NCBI RefSeq assembly: GCF_026420145.1
Contig: NZ_JAPMLV010000006.1
Span: 62,001-126,000 of the forward strand
Source of the DNA: Enterobacter pseudoroggenkampii
Lineage (GTDB): Bacteria; Pseudomonadota; Gammaproteobacteria; Enterobacterales; Enterobacteriaceae
Length of the DNA: 64,000 nt
Direction of reading: 5' to 3'
The notes beneath the pieces were generated by a model. That model did not search any database. It was not told the DNA's origin and worked only from the letters and a program-made list of their open reading frames with translations. Positions within the stretch are counted from its first letter, which is position 1, and the number at the start of each line of letters is the position of its first letter. Shown piece by piece: positions 1-8,244 of the stretch. Position numbers and translations under genes: made by a program.

Positions 1-318
1 CGACGCGAATTTTCAGGCTGGCGGAAAAGAGTGGAATACGTCACATATTCATGGGAGAAATGTATTTGATTTCAATGTATGCATATCAAACGAGAAAAGT
101 TTCGCGATCATTAAGATAACAATCATAACAAATTATCAATACTGAAAATCGCGGGTTTTTTAGCGTGAAATTTTGTGATGACGATCGTCCGCAGACACAG
201 GAGCGACACTGAAGGGATAAAAACAGTGAAATGTGCTTAATGTCGCAAATATGAGAATTGATGTCGTTTGTCTGGTGCCGGGTGGCGCTGCGCTTACCCA
301 GCCTAACCCCCCCTGAAA
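1..318. other. Left flank with no convincing gene
   Basis: I see no supportable gene here. The short open frames on both strands lack a plausible ribosome site or a recognisable product. The only structured element is a REP-like palindrome at about 275-304, described separately, next to the rnpB-type terminator. The sequence from 60 to 240 is AT-rich and could hold promoter elements for a gene beyond the left edge, but nothing specific can be named. Confidence 0.5.
275..305. repeat. REP-like palindrome downstream of the rnpB terminator
   Basis: The sequence reads GCCGGGTGGCGCTGCGCTTA followed by CCCAGCC, an imperfect palindrome. It closely resembles the elements at about 23126-23155, 30481-30551 and 45936-45966 in this window. 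Such elements sit in intergenic regions and can stabilise 3' ends of transcripts. Its place just beyond the terminator suggests it belongs to the original chromosome rather than to the insert. Confidence 0.6.
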
Positions 319-346
319 GCAAAAACCCCGCCGAAGCGGGGTTTTC
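319..346 (-). terminator. Displaced rnpB-type intrinsic terminator
   Basis: Read on the minus strand it is AAAACCCCGCTTCGGCGGGG followed by TTTTTGC, a strong GC stem with a TTCG loop and a T-run. The E. coli rnpB terminator has nearly the same form (AAAACCCGCTTCGGCGGGTTTTTGC, from memory). Here it lies about 2.7 kb downstream of rnpB, right after a short copy of the rnpB 3' end. This suggests that an insertion separated rnpB from its original terminator. Confidence 0.75.
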
Positions 347-351
347 TAAGA

Positions 352-371
352 AGTTGAAGCTGACCGATAAG
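352..371. repeat. Direct repeat of the rnpB 3' end (candidate attL)
   Basis: The 20 bases AGTTGAAGCTGACCGATAAG are identical to 3078-3097 at the 3' end of rnpB and in the same orientation. The two copies bound a segment holding an integrase remnant and toxin genes, as expected of attachment-site duplications. E. coli also carries natural tandem repeats of the rnpB 3' end plus terminator, so the copy alone is not proof. The integrase remnant and the missing terminator next to rnpB make integration the better reading. Confidence 0.65.
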
Positions 372-534
372 GCGGCTTCGTTCAACCATACGTCAGGCGT
401 CTACAGCGCTGGGGTTGTCGTGTGTCGCAGACTGTATCGCACTTTGTATTGCAGATAAAGCAAGCTAACAGACAAAAGAAAGGCCGGGACAAAGCCAGCC
501 ATTCTACTCACAGGTCAAATCCGTCAAAGCAAGG
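372..534. other. Spacer between the att-like repeat and the immunity gene
   Basis: No gene is visible. The first dozen bases still resemble the rnpB 3' tandem repeat, with AACGAAGCCGCC in the minus direction ahead of the repeat. The rest has no clear hairpin or open frame with a ribosome site. Confidence 0.4.
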
Positions 535-732
535 TTAACTTACCTTTCGACCTTGTCGGAATGCTTCGCGCGCTTCGTTCAAACTCATTACATTAGCCCC
601 GCCTTTGTAGCCAGGGTCCTCAGCCTGAACGGGATCGTCTTCCCAGTTGCAAACTGGGCAAATCTCATAACTACCTTCTTCGGGGAATTCATACTGACCG
701 CAGCAAGGGCAAGAGTGTTTTGAATCTATCAT
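535..732 (-). CDS. CPCC-type cysteine-rich small protein, probable immunity protein
   Basis: A 65-residue protein with a CPCC motif near residue 8 and a second CPVC motif near residue 25, a pattern that suggests a small zinc-binding or rubredoxin-like fold. It matches the cysteine-rich CPCC family. I start it at the ATG at 732: that codon overlaps the toxin stop as ATGA and has GGGAG eight bases upstream. An in-frame ATG at 747 lies inside the toxin gene. Tight coupling directly behind a PAAR-toxin gene is the classic place for a cognate immunity protein, so I infer that it neutralises the toxin in the cytoplasm. The role is inferred from position; the family itself has no single established function. 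Confidence 0.75.
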   Translation of the reverse strand: MIDSKHSCPCCGQYEFPEEGSYEICPVCNWEDDPVQAEDPGYKGGANVMSLNEAREAFRQGRKVS

Positions 733-2294
733 TTCTGTTTCTCCCAATATTCCATCCCACCTTTCGGTTTAAACATTGTCTTCGGTACTCCATCCTTAGT
801 CTTTACGGAGAAAGTATTTGTCGCTGGATGATAGTACATCACATCGCCATTCTGTCGGACCTTCGTTAAAGTCCCTGCGGGAGGTGTTCGAACAAAATCA
901 TGAGTAGCATTAACGTACTCCTTCGAGTTGTTGAAAGAATTATCCTCAAACTCATGTCCATGCTTCACCCAGTGACCGTAGGCATTCTCGACTGGTTCAG
1001 ACGTTTTGGTTTTTGTCCAGATAGGATCATTTGGGTTCTTGCTGAGGTAGACATAAATCGGGTCAAACGTCCCTGTAGGATGTACAAGAATATAATCCCT
1101 GAATGGACGTTCTCCCGGTGCAGGTGTTTCCGTTGACCACGGACTATTGATCTCACTTTCTGGATAAACCAGCACGTTCGGCGGAATGTAGACGTTATCC
1201 TGATTGCCGGTGTTGGAAGGTGAAGCATATCCCGGATCGTCAGGCGTCCAGACGATTGTCGGCTTGTTTGCGCCATCTTCCCAGAATTCGTAATTTCCGG
1301 TAGTGGTGTTCTTCTGAAGCATACGCACCGGAACTTTATCCTGTCCGCCTCTGGCGCTAACGTGGAAACCTTTCGGTCTCATGGTGCCGTACTGGTCAGC
1401 CTCCCAGCGAAAACGGACCCGGGTCGGAACATCTTCTTTATTTCGTGCGGCCTGCTCAAGACGCATCCTGTCGATATAGTCCTGCTCACCACTGTTGAGT
1501 TTTGGTGAGTAGAACATACCAAACAGAAAAACAGTTGTGGGATTGGGGGCTATCCAGCGACCAGCCGTAGAAAGGTTGCCGCCGATCTTCTGCAATGCCG
1601 CATATCCGGCTTCGATTGCTGCGCCTGGCGCAATTCCGGTAGTTGTCGCTGCTCTTGCTGTCGCCATTCCCGCTGTCGCAGCGGCTTTAGTTGTGTCAGA
1701 GGAACTGAAAAGGCGCTTATACCACGGGCGATTATCTTCCGGCAGCGGTGTTGGTTCGGCTGGTTTGTGCTTCTTTGCTGCCTGTGCGTGTTGAACAGGT
1801 TCTTCTTCTGGTTGTTCTGCTTGCGGTGTTGCACGGTAATAGCCAGCATGACCGAAGTTATCAATGGATTCCTGATCGGTTCCTGCTTCAGTGCAGCCAT
1901 CTCCTCGCAGACAGGATTTTGCAAAAACGGGTAGAGCACTCAGCGCTGCGGCAGCGGCAATAGCTTTGTTAATAGGCCATTCGGCAGCCCGCTTTTGATG
2001 TTCTTCGAAGGGATTATCTGACGCATCTTCAGCCCATATTGTCGTGCTACCTAACACCTGGTTGCTTTTGCAGTTACACAGCACCTGATCACCTGTGGCG
2101 ACGCAGGGGTGGTTTTCAGCAAAATGGTAAGCGGTGCCGTTTATTTCGAAGAAACCATTACAAGTATCCTTCGGGCAATATGCAGTGTCACCGAGTAGGG
2201 CGATTTTCCGTTCTTCAGTAATCGTCGATGTTGCGGTAGCAATATACCCGCCGCTAGTCGTTTTGTCCCCGAGCCTTGCCAGTGCTCTTGTCAT
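729..2294 (-). CDS. PAAR domain / S-type pyocin / C-terminal toxin protein (type VI effector)
   Basis: A 521-residue modular protein. Residues 1-85 or so form a PAAR domain (MTRALARLGDKTTSGG start), which caps the VgrG spike of the type VI secretion needle. Residues about 110-260 hold Ala-rich, possibly membrane-crossing segments and a Pro/Glu linker. About 290-425 resembles the S-type pyocin/colicin translocation domain. The last 85 residues are a separate toxin module with NATHDFVRTPPAGTLTKVR and YHPATNTFSVKTKDGVPKTM. I relate this to Barnase/EndoU/colicin-D/RelE-like RNases, but the activity is not proven by motif. The ribosome site AGAGGG precedes the ATG. The probable immunity gene follows with a 4-base overlap. 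No other secretion gene is in the window, so it must rely on an apparatus encoded elsewhere. Confidence 0.82.
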   Translation of the reverse strand: MTRALARLGDKTTSGGYIATATSTITEERKIALLGDTAYCPKDTCNGFFEINGTAYHFAENHPCVATGDQVLCNCKSNQVLGSTTIWAEDASDNPFEEHQKRAAEWPINKAIAAAAALSALPVFAKSCLRGDGCTEAGTDQESIDNFGHAGYYRATPQAEQPEEEPVQHAQAAKKHKPAEPTPLPEDNRPWYKRLFSSSDTTKAAATAGMATARAATTTGIAPGAAIEAGYAALQKIGGNLSTAGRWIAPNPTTVFLFGMFYSPKLNSGEQDYIDRMRLEQAARNKEDVPTRVRFRWEADQYGTMRPKGFHVSARGGQDKVPVRMLQKNTTTGNYEFWEDGANKPTIVWTPDDPGYASPSNTGNQDNVYIPPNVLVYPESEINSPWSTETPAPGERPFRDYILVHPTGTFDPIYVYLSKNPNDPIWTKTKTSEPVENAYGHWVKHGHEFEDNSFNNSKEYVNATHDFVRTPPAGTLTKVRQNGDVMYYHPATNTFSVKTKDGVPKTMFKPKGGMEYWEKQK

Positions 2295-2427
2295 AAGTCC
2301 CTCTACTTATTATGGAAATAATCACAACGGTCATTTTACAATCAATGACCACATGAGCAACAAGTATTAGACGTAAGCGAAACTGCGTTTCGTAACATTC
2401 GGTAAATCGGGTGTAGCCCCCGAACTT
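2295..2427. other. Intergenic spacer, probable effector promoter region
   Basis: About 130 AT-rich bases between two same-strand genes of the insert. No terminator or operator is evident. Confidence 0.35.
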
Positions 2428-2661
2428 TTACTCTCTTTCAGCCGTATCGAAGGTCCTGCTGTAGGGGCAGTGCTTTGAGCTGGTTACATAGGTAAAGGTG
2501 TAAATGCTGTTGGAGTAAACACAAAGCGTTTGCCCGTTTGCCATGGTTGACTGTTCCGGGTTGCTCATCGTTACACGCCCAGCGCAGGCGTTGAAGGCTA
2601 CCATCAGTTGTGAAAGTATCACCAAGCACATCTCCCAAGAGGGTAACGTTACTTTTTTCAT
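2428..2661 (-). CDS. Small exported protein of unknown function
   Basis: A 77-residue protein. It has a lysine-containing start (MKKVTL), a hydrophobic stretch to about residue 24 and a likely signal-peptidase site around NACAG, so the mature chain of about 50 residues should be periplasmic. Two cysteines in the mature part (LCVYSN and KHCPYS) could form a disulphide. I do not recognise a characterised family. No strong ribosome site is visible. It lies upstream of the PAAR toxin on the same strand, so it may accompany effector delivery or simply be island cargo. Confidence 0.55.
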   Translation of the reverse strand: MKKVTLPSWEMCLVILSQLMVAFNACAGRVTMSNPEQSTMANGQTLCVYSNSIYTFTYVTSSKHCPYSRTFDTAERE

Positions 2662-2694
2662 AAGTTAATGAAGTCGAGCTACGCAGTTTCTTAC

Positions 2695-3054
2695 TTACAG
2701 TTGTTGGGATTTTTTTGCTGCGGAATAAAAGGCGGCCTGAATACTCAGCAAATAATCATCAATGTCTTTTTGTTCTAATTTCTTCATTTTATGCACTATG
2801 TCCAATAGTAGGGCTGGCTCCATCTTGGACGATTTTACAAGAGAAATGAACATAGTGAGACGGGAAGATATAAACCTTGCTCTGCTGGCTGAATCGCAAC
2901 CCAGAGACATGCGAAAAAAGCCACCTGAAGGTAGTCGGAAATGAAGGCAGTAGCGGTTGCCACGCTTGAGGATATTCGGGATGGAACAGCCGTTGGTGTG
3001 CCTCGTTTGTATCACAGTCTGTGTCACATTTTCACCTATGAAGGCCTGAGACAC
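2695..3054 (-). pseudogene. Truncated tyrosine integrase (N-terminal part only)
   Basis: A 119-residue frame whose residues 25-75 (IPNILKRGNRYCLHFRLPSG, then FFRMSLGCDSASRARF) resemble the N-terminal part of phage or island tyrosine recombinases. The core-binding and catalytic domains, with the R-H-R-Y residues, are absent: the frame stops at 2695 and another gene begins shortly after. It abuts the 3' end of rnpB, the usual place for an integrase next to its attachment site. It is most likely the remnant of the enzyme that inserted this segment and is now inactive. Family assignment rests on pattern recognition of a short region. Confidence 0.65.
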
Positions 3055-3077
3055 ACCAACGTATTGTTTTGAAATGA

Positions 3078-3454
<377 letters not shown>

Positions 3455-3461
3455 GGCGCGC

Positions 3462-3490
3462 AGTATAGAGGGTTTGCGCGCCGCTGTCAC
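3462..3490 (-). promoter_or_regulatory. rnpB promoter
   Basis: On the minus strand GTGACA (3490-3485), a 17-base spacer and TATACT (3467-3462) form a near-consensus sigma-70 promoter. A GC-rich discriminator (GCGCGCC) follows and the RNA starts seven bases after the -10. A GC-rich discriminator is typical of stable-RNA promoters under growth-rate and stringent control. Confidence 0.8.
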
Positions 3491-3513
3491 CCTCAGGTAT
3501 GGGCAAGGCGTGA

Positions 3514-4404
3514 TTAACGCGCCACTTCCACCTTCGCCAGTTTTTCGTAGTAGCATGCAATCGCGCTGTGATCGGCCGTGCCCAGGCCATCGGCACGCAG
3601 CGCCTGCATCATCTCCATGACCGCCGCGGTCAGCGGCAGCTGCGCGCCCACGCCGTGTGACGTATCCAGCGCGTTGGCCAGATCTTTGATATGCAGGTCG
3701 ATGCGGAAACCGGGTTTGAAATTACGATCCATGACCATCGGCGCTTTGGCCTCCAGTACGGTACTGCCCGCCAGACCACCGCGAATGGCCTGGTAGACCA
3801 GGTCCGGGTTGACGCCCGCTTTGGTTGCCAGCGTCAGCGCTTCGGACATGGCGGCAATGTTCAGCGCCACAATCACCTGGTTTGCCAGCTTGGTCACGTT
3901 ACCCGCCCCGATCTCCCCGGTGTGCACCACGGAGCCCGCCATTGCTTTCATCAGGTCGTAAAATCTCTCGAAAACCGCTTTATCACCGCCGACCATCACC
4001 GACAGCGTACCGTCTATCGCTTTCGGCTCACCGCCGCTGACCGGCGCGTCCAGCATATCGACGTCCTTCGCTTTTAACGCCTCGCTGATTTCACGACTTG
4101 CGAGCGGCGCAATAGAGCTCATATCAATCAGCACCAGGCCCGGCTTCGCGCCGTCGATAATGCCGTTTTCACCCAGCGCGACCTCTTTAACATGCGGTGA
4201 GTTTGGCAGCATGGTGATGATGACGTCGCACTGCTCGGCAATCGCTTTGGCGGTGGTGGCCGTTTCTGCGCCCGCCGCCATCACCTCCGCCACGGCCTGT
4301 GGATTATGATCGGATACCACCAGTGAGTAACCCGCTTTGATGAGGTTCTTACTCATTGGTTTACCCATGATCCCCAGGCCAATAAAGCCCACTTTCAGCG
4401 TCAT
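3514..4404 (-). CDS. garR: Tartronate semialdehyde reductase (2-hydroxy-3-oxopropionate reductase)
   Basis: A 296-residue cytosolic NAD(P)H-dependent reductase that converts tartronate semialdehyde to D-glycerate in galactarate and glucarate breakdown. It has the GLGIMG dinucleotide-binding loop near the N-terminus, the DAPVSGGEPKA substrate-binding motif and the GNVTKLANQ motif with the catalytic lysine. Sequence is close to E. coli GarR along its whole length. I start it at the ATG at 4404, preceded by GAGG, rather than at an upstream in-frame codon. It lies 21 bases behind garL in one operon. In E. coli garK comes next before rnpB; here garR is followed directly by the rnpB promoter, so glycerate must be phosphorylated by a kinase encoded elsewhere. 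Confidence 0.95.
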   Translation of the reverse strand: MTLKVGFIGLGIMGKPMSKNLIKAGYSLVVSDHNPQAVAEVMAAGAETATTAKAIAEQCDVIITMLPNSPHVKEVALGENGIIDGAKPGLVLIDMSSIAPLASREISEALKAKDVDMLDAPVSGGEPKAIDGTLSVMVGGDKAVFERFYDLMKAMAGSVVHTGEIGAGNVTKLANQVIVALNIAAMSEALTLATKAGVNPDLVYQAIRGGLAGSTVLEAKAPMVMDRNFKPGFRIDLHIKDLANALDTSHGVGAQLPLTAAVMEMMQALRADGLGTADHSAIACYYEKLAKVEVAR

Positions 4405-4425
4405 AATCTGTTTCCTCAATGATGG

Positions 4426-5196
4426 TTATTTTTTAAAAGCGTCCGCTAATTTCTGCGTAGCCGAGCGGAAAACGCCGAGGTCGCTGCCGACGGCAACAAA
4501 CGTGGCTCCCCACTCGAGATAGCGCCGGGCGTCCGCCTCAACCGGCGCCAGAATGCCGCACGGTTTGCCGTGTGCTTTGGCGCGGGCAAAGATGTGCTGG
4601 ATCGCGCGCTGTACGTCAGGGTGGCTGGCGTTGCCCAGATGGCCAAAGGCGGCAGCCAGATCGCTTGGGCCGACGAAGACACCGTCCACGCCGTTTGTGG
4701 CGGCAATCGCGTCGACGTTATCAACGCCCTGCTGGCTCTCGATCTGAACCAGAATGGTGATGTTGCTGTTGGACTGCGCGAAATAGTCCGGCACGTTGCC
4801 AAACATATTGGCGCGGTGCGAAACGGAGACGCCGCGGATCCCTTCCGGGGGGTAGCGCGTTGACGCAACGGCCAGCGCCGCTTGTTCTTCCGTCTCCACA
4901 AACGGGATCAGAAAGTTGTAGAAGCCGATATCCAGCAGACGCTTGATAATCACCGGCTCGTTGGTGGGTACACGCACCACCGGGGCGCTGTGGCTGCCTT
5001 TCAGCGCCATCAGCTGCGGAATAAACGTGCTGATATCGTTCGGCGCATGTTCGCCGTCCAGCACCAGCCAGTCGAAACCGGCCAGGCCCAGCACTTCGGT
5101 GCTGATTGGGTTTGCCAGCGCGGACCAACAGCCAATCTGAATCTGGTGCGCCGCGAGGGCCGCTTTAAATTTATTCGGGAAGATCGCGTTATTCAT
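4426..5196 (-). CDS. garL: 2-dehydro-3-deoxyglucarate aldolase
   Basis: A 256-residue class II, metal-dependent aldolase of the HpcH/HpaI family. It splits 5-keto-4-deoxy-D-glucarate (and 2-keto-3-deoxyglucarate) into pyruvate and tartronate semialdehyde. Visible family motifs are [15 protein letters not shown], an IQIE-type metal site in [14 protein letters not shown], and [10 protein letters not shown]. Length equals the E. coli enzyme. It is the first gene of the minus-strand gar operon here: the transporter gene garP that precedes it in E. coli is missing, and the next upstream gene is the divergent garD. Confidence 0.95.
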   Translation of the reverse strand: MNNAIFPNKFKAALAAHQIQIGCWSALANPISTEVLGLAGFDWLVLDGEHAPNDISTFIPQLMALKGSHSAPVVRVPTNEPVIIKRLLDIGFYNFLIPFVETEEQAALAVASTRYPPEGIRGVSVSHRANMFGNVPDYFAQSNSNITILVQIESQQGVDNVDAIAATNGVDGVFVGPSDLAAAFGHLGNASHPDVQRAIQHIFARAKAHGKPCGILAPVEADARRYLEWGATFVAVGSDLGVFRSATQKLADAFKK

Positions 5197-5570
5197 CGTA
5201 TTTACCTTTTTAATTCCGCAGCCTTTTTCAGCATCATTTTATTTATTCAGACACCCCGCCAGCATGATATTTATTATTCTGCCGTATTTTGGCGTGATAA
5301 AAACGTCATTCAGTATAAGACGCTATCCGCGACCGCACATTGTTTTAATGCTCAGGTATTACGGTATATTTTGATAAAAATTTTTGCATATGCACAAAGC
5401 ACTGGGCGCTAATGCACAGAATCAAGGATTACGGGTTCTGAAGCGATCGGGATCACATTTTGCTATTCATTCTGCTGACATGCTTTATTTCTGAAAGCCG
5501 CGTATTAATTTCTACCATTAGAAAATTGGCTGAATTTATTATCAGACACTTTGCTGGAGAATAGTGAACA
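5197..5570. promoter_or_regulatory. Divergent garL/garD control region
   Basis: A 374-base AT-rich gap between the divergent gar genes, without a gene. A TCACA half-site at about 5454-5458 with AGCGA six bases upstream is a weak CRP-like site. In E. coli these operons are activated by CdaR (SdaR) and CRP; I cannot place a CdaR site with confidence. No trace of garP is seen in this gap. Confidence 0.5.
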
Positions 5571-7142
5571 ATGGCCGACATTGAAATTCGACAGGCATCG
5601 CCGACGGCGTTTTATATCAAAGTACACGACATCGATAATGTGGCGATTATTGTCAACGACAATGGCTTAAAAGCGGGCACTCGATTCCCGGACGGGCTGG
5701 AACTGATTGAGCATATTCCACAGGGACATAAAGTCGCCCTGGTGGATATCCCTGCTAATAGCGAAATCGTACGTTACGGTGAAGTCATCGGCTATGCCGT
5801 TCGCGCTATACCACAGGGTAGCTGGGTTGAGGAGTCGCTGGTGGCACTTCCAGAAGCGCCGCCGCTGAACACGCTTCCGCTGGCAACCCGCGTGCCGGAA
5901 CCGCTTCCTCCGCTGGAGGGCTATACCTTCGAAGGCTACCGCAATGCGGACGGCAGCGTCGGCACCAAGAATCTGCTCGGTATTACCACCAGCGTGCACT
6001 GCGTGGCGGGCGTAGTGGATTACGTGGTGAAAATCATCGAACGCGATCTGCTGCCAAAATACCCGAACGTCGACGGCGTGGTGGGCCTGAACCACCTCTA
6101 CGGCTGCGGCGTGGCGATTAACGCGCCCGCTGCCGTGGTGCCTATCCGGACCATCCACAATATCGCCCTCAACCCGAACTTTGGCGGCGAGGTGATGGTC
6201 ATCGGCCTCGGCTGTGAAAAATTGCAGCCAGAACGCCTGCTGCAGGGGACCGAGGATGTTAAAGCCATCCCGGCAGACGAGGCCAGTATCGTGCGCCTGC
6301 AGGACGAACGCCACGTTGGTTTCCGCTCAATGGTCGATGACATTCTGCAGGTGGCAGAGCGACATCTGGACAAACTCAACCGCCGCCAGCGCGAAACGTG
6401 TCCGGCCTCGGAACTGGTCGTGGGCACCCAGTGCGGCGGCAGCGATGCCTTCTCCGGCGTGACGGCCAACCCGGCGGTAGGCTATGCGTCCGATCTGCTT
6501 GTTCGCTGCGGCGCCACGGTGATGTTCTCCGAGGTGACCGAAGTGCGTGACGCCATCCATCTGCTTACGCCACGCGCCGTTAATGAAGAGGTCGGCAAGC
6601 GCCTGCTTGAGGAGATGGCCTGGTACGATAGCTATCTCGATATGGGCAAAACCGACCGCAGCGCCAACCCGTCTCCGGGGAACAAAAAAGGCGGCCTGGC
6701 GAACGTGGTGGAAAAAGCCCTTGGCTCCATTGCCAAATCCGGTCAGAGCGCCATTGCAGAAGTGCTCTCCCCGGGCCAGCGCCCGACGAAACGCGGCCTG
6801 ATTTACGCGGCAACGCCGGCCAGCGATTTTGTCTGCGGCACGCAGCAGGTGGCATCCGGCATTACGGTACAGGTCTTTACCACCGGGCGCGGCACGCCGT
6901 ACGGCCTGATGGCGGTGCCGGTGATTAAGATGGCGACCCGCACCGAGCTGGCAAACCGCTGGTATGACTTAATGGATATCAACGCGGGCACTATCGCCAC
7001 CGGAGAAGAGAGTATTGAGGACGTGGGCTGGAAACTGTTCCACTTCATTCTGGATGTCGCCAGCGGACGGAAGAAAACCTTTTCGGATCAGTGGGGATTG
7101 CATAATCAGCTGGCGGTGTTTAACCCGGCACCGGTGACGTGA
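5571..7142 (+). CDS. garD: Galactarate dehydratase
   Basis: A 523-residue iron-dependent dehydratase that turns D-galactarate into 5-dehydro-4-deoxy-D-glucarate, the substrate of GarL. It has the small N-terminal SAF-like domain (about 1-100) and the UxaA-type catalytic body with [27 protein letters not shown] and TGRGTPYG. Length matches the E. coli protein. It is transcribed away from garLR. A palindromic element follows the stop codon before the convergent agaR. Confidence 0.96.
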   Translation: MADIEIRQASPTAFYIKVHDIDNVAIIVNDNGLKAGTRFPDGLELIEHIPQGHKVALVDIPANSEIVRYGEVIGYAVRAIPQGSWVEESLVALPEAPPLNTLPLATRVPEPLPPLEGYTFEGYRNADGSVGTKNLLGITTSVHCVAGVVDYVVKIIERDLLPKYPNVDGVVGLNHLYGCGVAINAPAAVVPIRTIHNIALNPNFGGEVMVIGLGCEKLQPERLLQGTEDVKAIPADEASIVRLQDERHVGFRSMVDDILQVAERHLDKLNRRQRETCPASELVVGTQCGGSDAFSGVTANPAVGYASDLLVRCGATVMFSEVTEVRDAIHLLTPRAVNEEVGKRLLEEMAWYDSYLDMGKTDRSANPSPGNKKGGLANVVEKALGSIAKSGQSAIAEVLSPGQRPTKRGLIYAATPASDFVCGTQQVASGITVQVFTTGRGTPYGLMAVPVIKMATRTELANRWYDLMDINAGTIATGEESIEDVGWKLFHFILDVASGRKKTFSDQWGLHNQLAVFNPAPVT

Positions 7143-7156
7143 CTTCCCGTCACCCA

Positions 7157-7186
7157 GCCCTCTCCCCCCAGGGGAGAGGGTAAAAA
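7157..7186. terminator. Palindromic terminator between garD and agaR
   Basis: CCCTCTCCCC followed by GGGGAGAGGG forms a 10-base-pair stem at 7158-7180, with TAAAAAACC after it. The A-rich flank on the plus strand would give a T-run for minus-strand transcripts only if they came from the right. The gene pair is convergent, so the hairpin probably serves both 3' ends. Its compact palindrome also looks like a small dispersed intergenic repeat. Confidence 0.55.
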
Positions 7187-7189
7187 ACC

Positions 7190-7993
7190 TTAAACCAACA
7201 CCACCTCAATCCCGCTTTTTCGCAGCCCTTCCAGGCTCTCCGCCGGAATGCCTTCATCGACAATAATCATATCAATCCGTTGTGTATCAATGATTTTATG
7301 CAGGCTCGAGCGGTTAAATTTGCTGGAGTCCGTCACCACAATAATGCGTTCTGCCACCTCGCACATTTTGCGATTCAGACGGGCTTCGTCTTCGTTGTGC
7401 GTGCTCACGCCGCGGTCGAGATCGATGGCGTCAACGCCCAGGAACAGCAGGTCAAAATGGTAATTCTGTAGCGACTGTTCTGCCTGGTCACCGTAGAAAG
7501 ATTGCGACTGACGGCGCAAATGTCCACCGGTCATCAGCAGTTCCACCCCTTCCGCTTCCAGCAACGCATTCGCCACGTTCATCCCGTTGGTCATCGCGAT
7601 GACGTCCGTGTGCTGACGCAGCATGCGGGCGATTTCAAACGTCGTGGTGCCGGAGTCCAGAATAATACGGTGCCCGGGTTTGACCAGCGCGGCAGCAGCC
7701 TGCGCGATACTGCGCTTCACCGCCGTATTCAGCGAGCTTTTATCCTCCACGGAAGGCTCAGCGCCCGGCATGTTGCCTTCGCAAATCAATGCCCCACCGT
7801 AAGCGCGAACGGCAATGCCCTGCTTCTCCAGGAACGCCAGGTCATTGCGGATTGTTACCGTCGATACGCCGTACAGATGAGACAGATCGTTAACCTGTAC
7901 GCTTCCCTGCGCCCGCAACCGCTGAATGATCTGCTCCCGCCTTTCACTGGTGCTGGTGATGCGCTTTTCCGCGGATGAATCGGTGCTGCTCAT
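7190..7993 (-). CDS. agaR: DeoR-family repressor of the aga regulon
   Basis: A 267-residue repressor. The N-terminal third holds a winged helix ([20 protein letters not shown], then [12 protein letters not shown]). The rest is the DeoR sugar-phosphate sensor domain with [27 protein letters not shown] and [11 protein letters not shown]. coli AgaR represses aga/kba genes and is relieved by GalNAc- or galactosamine-derived phosphosugars. Divergent position to kbaZ and six AgaR-like operators in the two control regions of the cluster fit that role. Confidence 0.94.
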   Translation of the reverse strand: MSSTDSSAEKRITSTSERREQIIQRLRAQGSVQVNDLSHLYGVSTVTIRNDLAFLEKQGIAVRAYGGALICEGNMPGAEPSVEDKSSLNTAVKRSIAQAAAALVKPGHRIILDSGTTTFEIARMLRQHTDVIAMTNGMNVANALLEAEGVELLMTGGHLRRQSQSFYGDQAEQSLQNYHFDLLFLGVDAIDLDRGVSTHNEDEARLNRKMCEVAERIIVVTDSSKFNRSSLHKIIDTQRIDMIIVDEGIPAESLEGLRKSGIEVVLV

Positions 7994-8011
7994 ACGAGCT
8001 CCTTAATCAAT

Positions 8012-8213
8012 ATTCTTTCGTTTCATTTCGTTTTGCCTATTAAGGCCTTTCCTTTACGGGAATGCAAGCCCTGCATAGTGACGATACGCAAGCTGGCACC
8101 GCGCTGAAACCTTTCATTATGTTTCTTTTGTGAAACAGATCGGAAAACCATTATCTTTCGTTTTATTTTTAGATCACCATGATGCAGGATTAAATGAAAC
8201 AAAACGAAAGATA
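8012..8213. promoter_or_regulatory. AgaR operator array between agaR and kbaZ
   Basis: Four sites match the E. coli AgaR consensus (TTTCRTTTYRTTTY core): about 8014-8036 (CTTTCGTTTCATTTCGTTTT), 8109-8130 (CTTTCATTATGTTTCTTTTG), 8152-8173 (CTTTCGTTTTATTTTTAG), and 8192-8213 in the opposite orientation (AAATGAAACAAAACGAAAGA). They span the divergent promoters, so the repressor should control its own gene and the kbaZ operon together. Sites are read by eye. Confidence 0.8.
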
Positions 8214-8244
8214 AATATCATTACCATCCGAAATGGAGAGGAAA

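Noticed and set aside
352..371. Reading the second rnpB 3' copy as a normal E. coli-type tandem terminator repeat
   Set aside because: Possible, but the first copy lacks the terminator that belongs to each tandem unit, and an integrase remnant lies beside it. Kept as an alternative only.
86..385. 99-codon minus-strand frame at the left end
   Set aside because: It runs through the terminator, REP-like unit and rnpB repeat, and has no recognisable domain or ribosome site.
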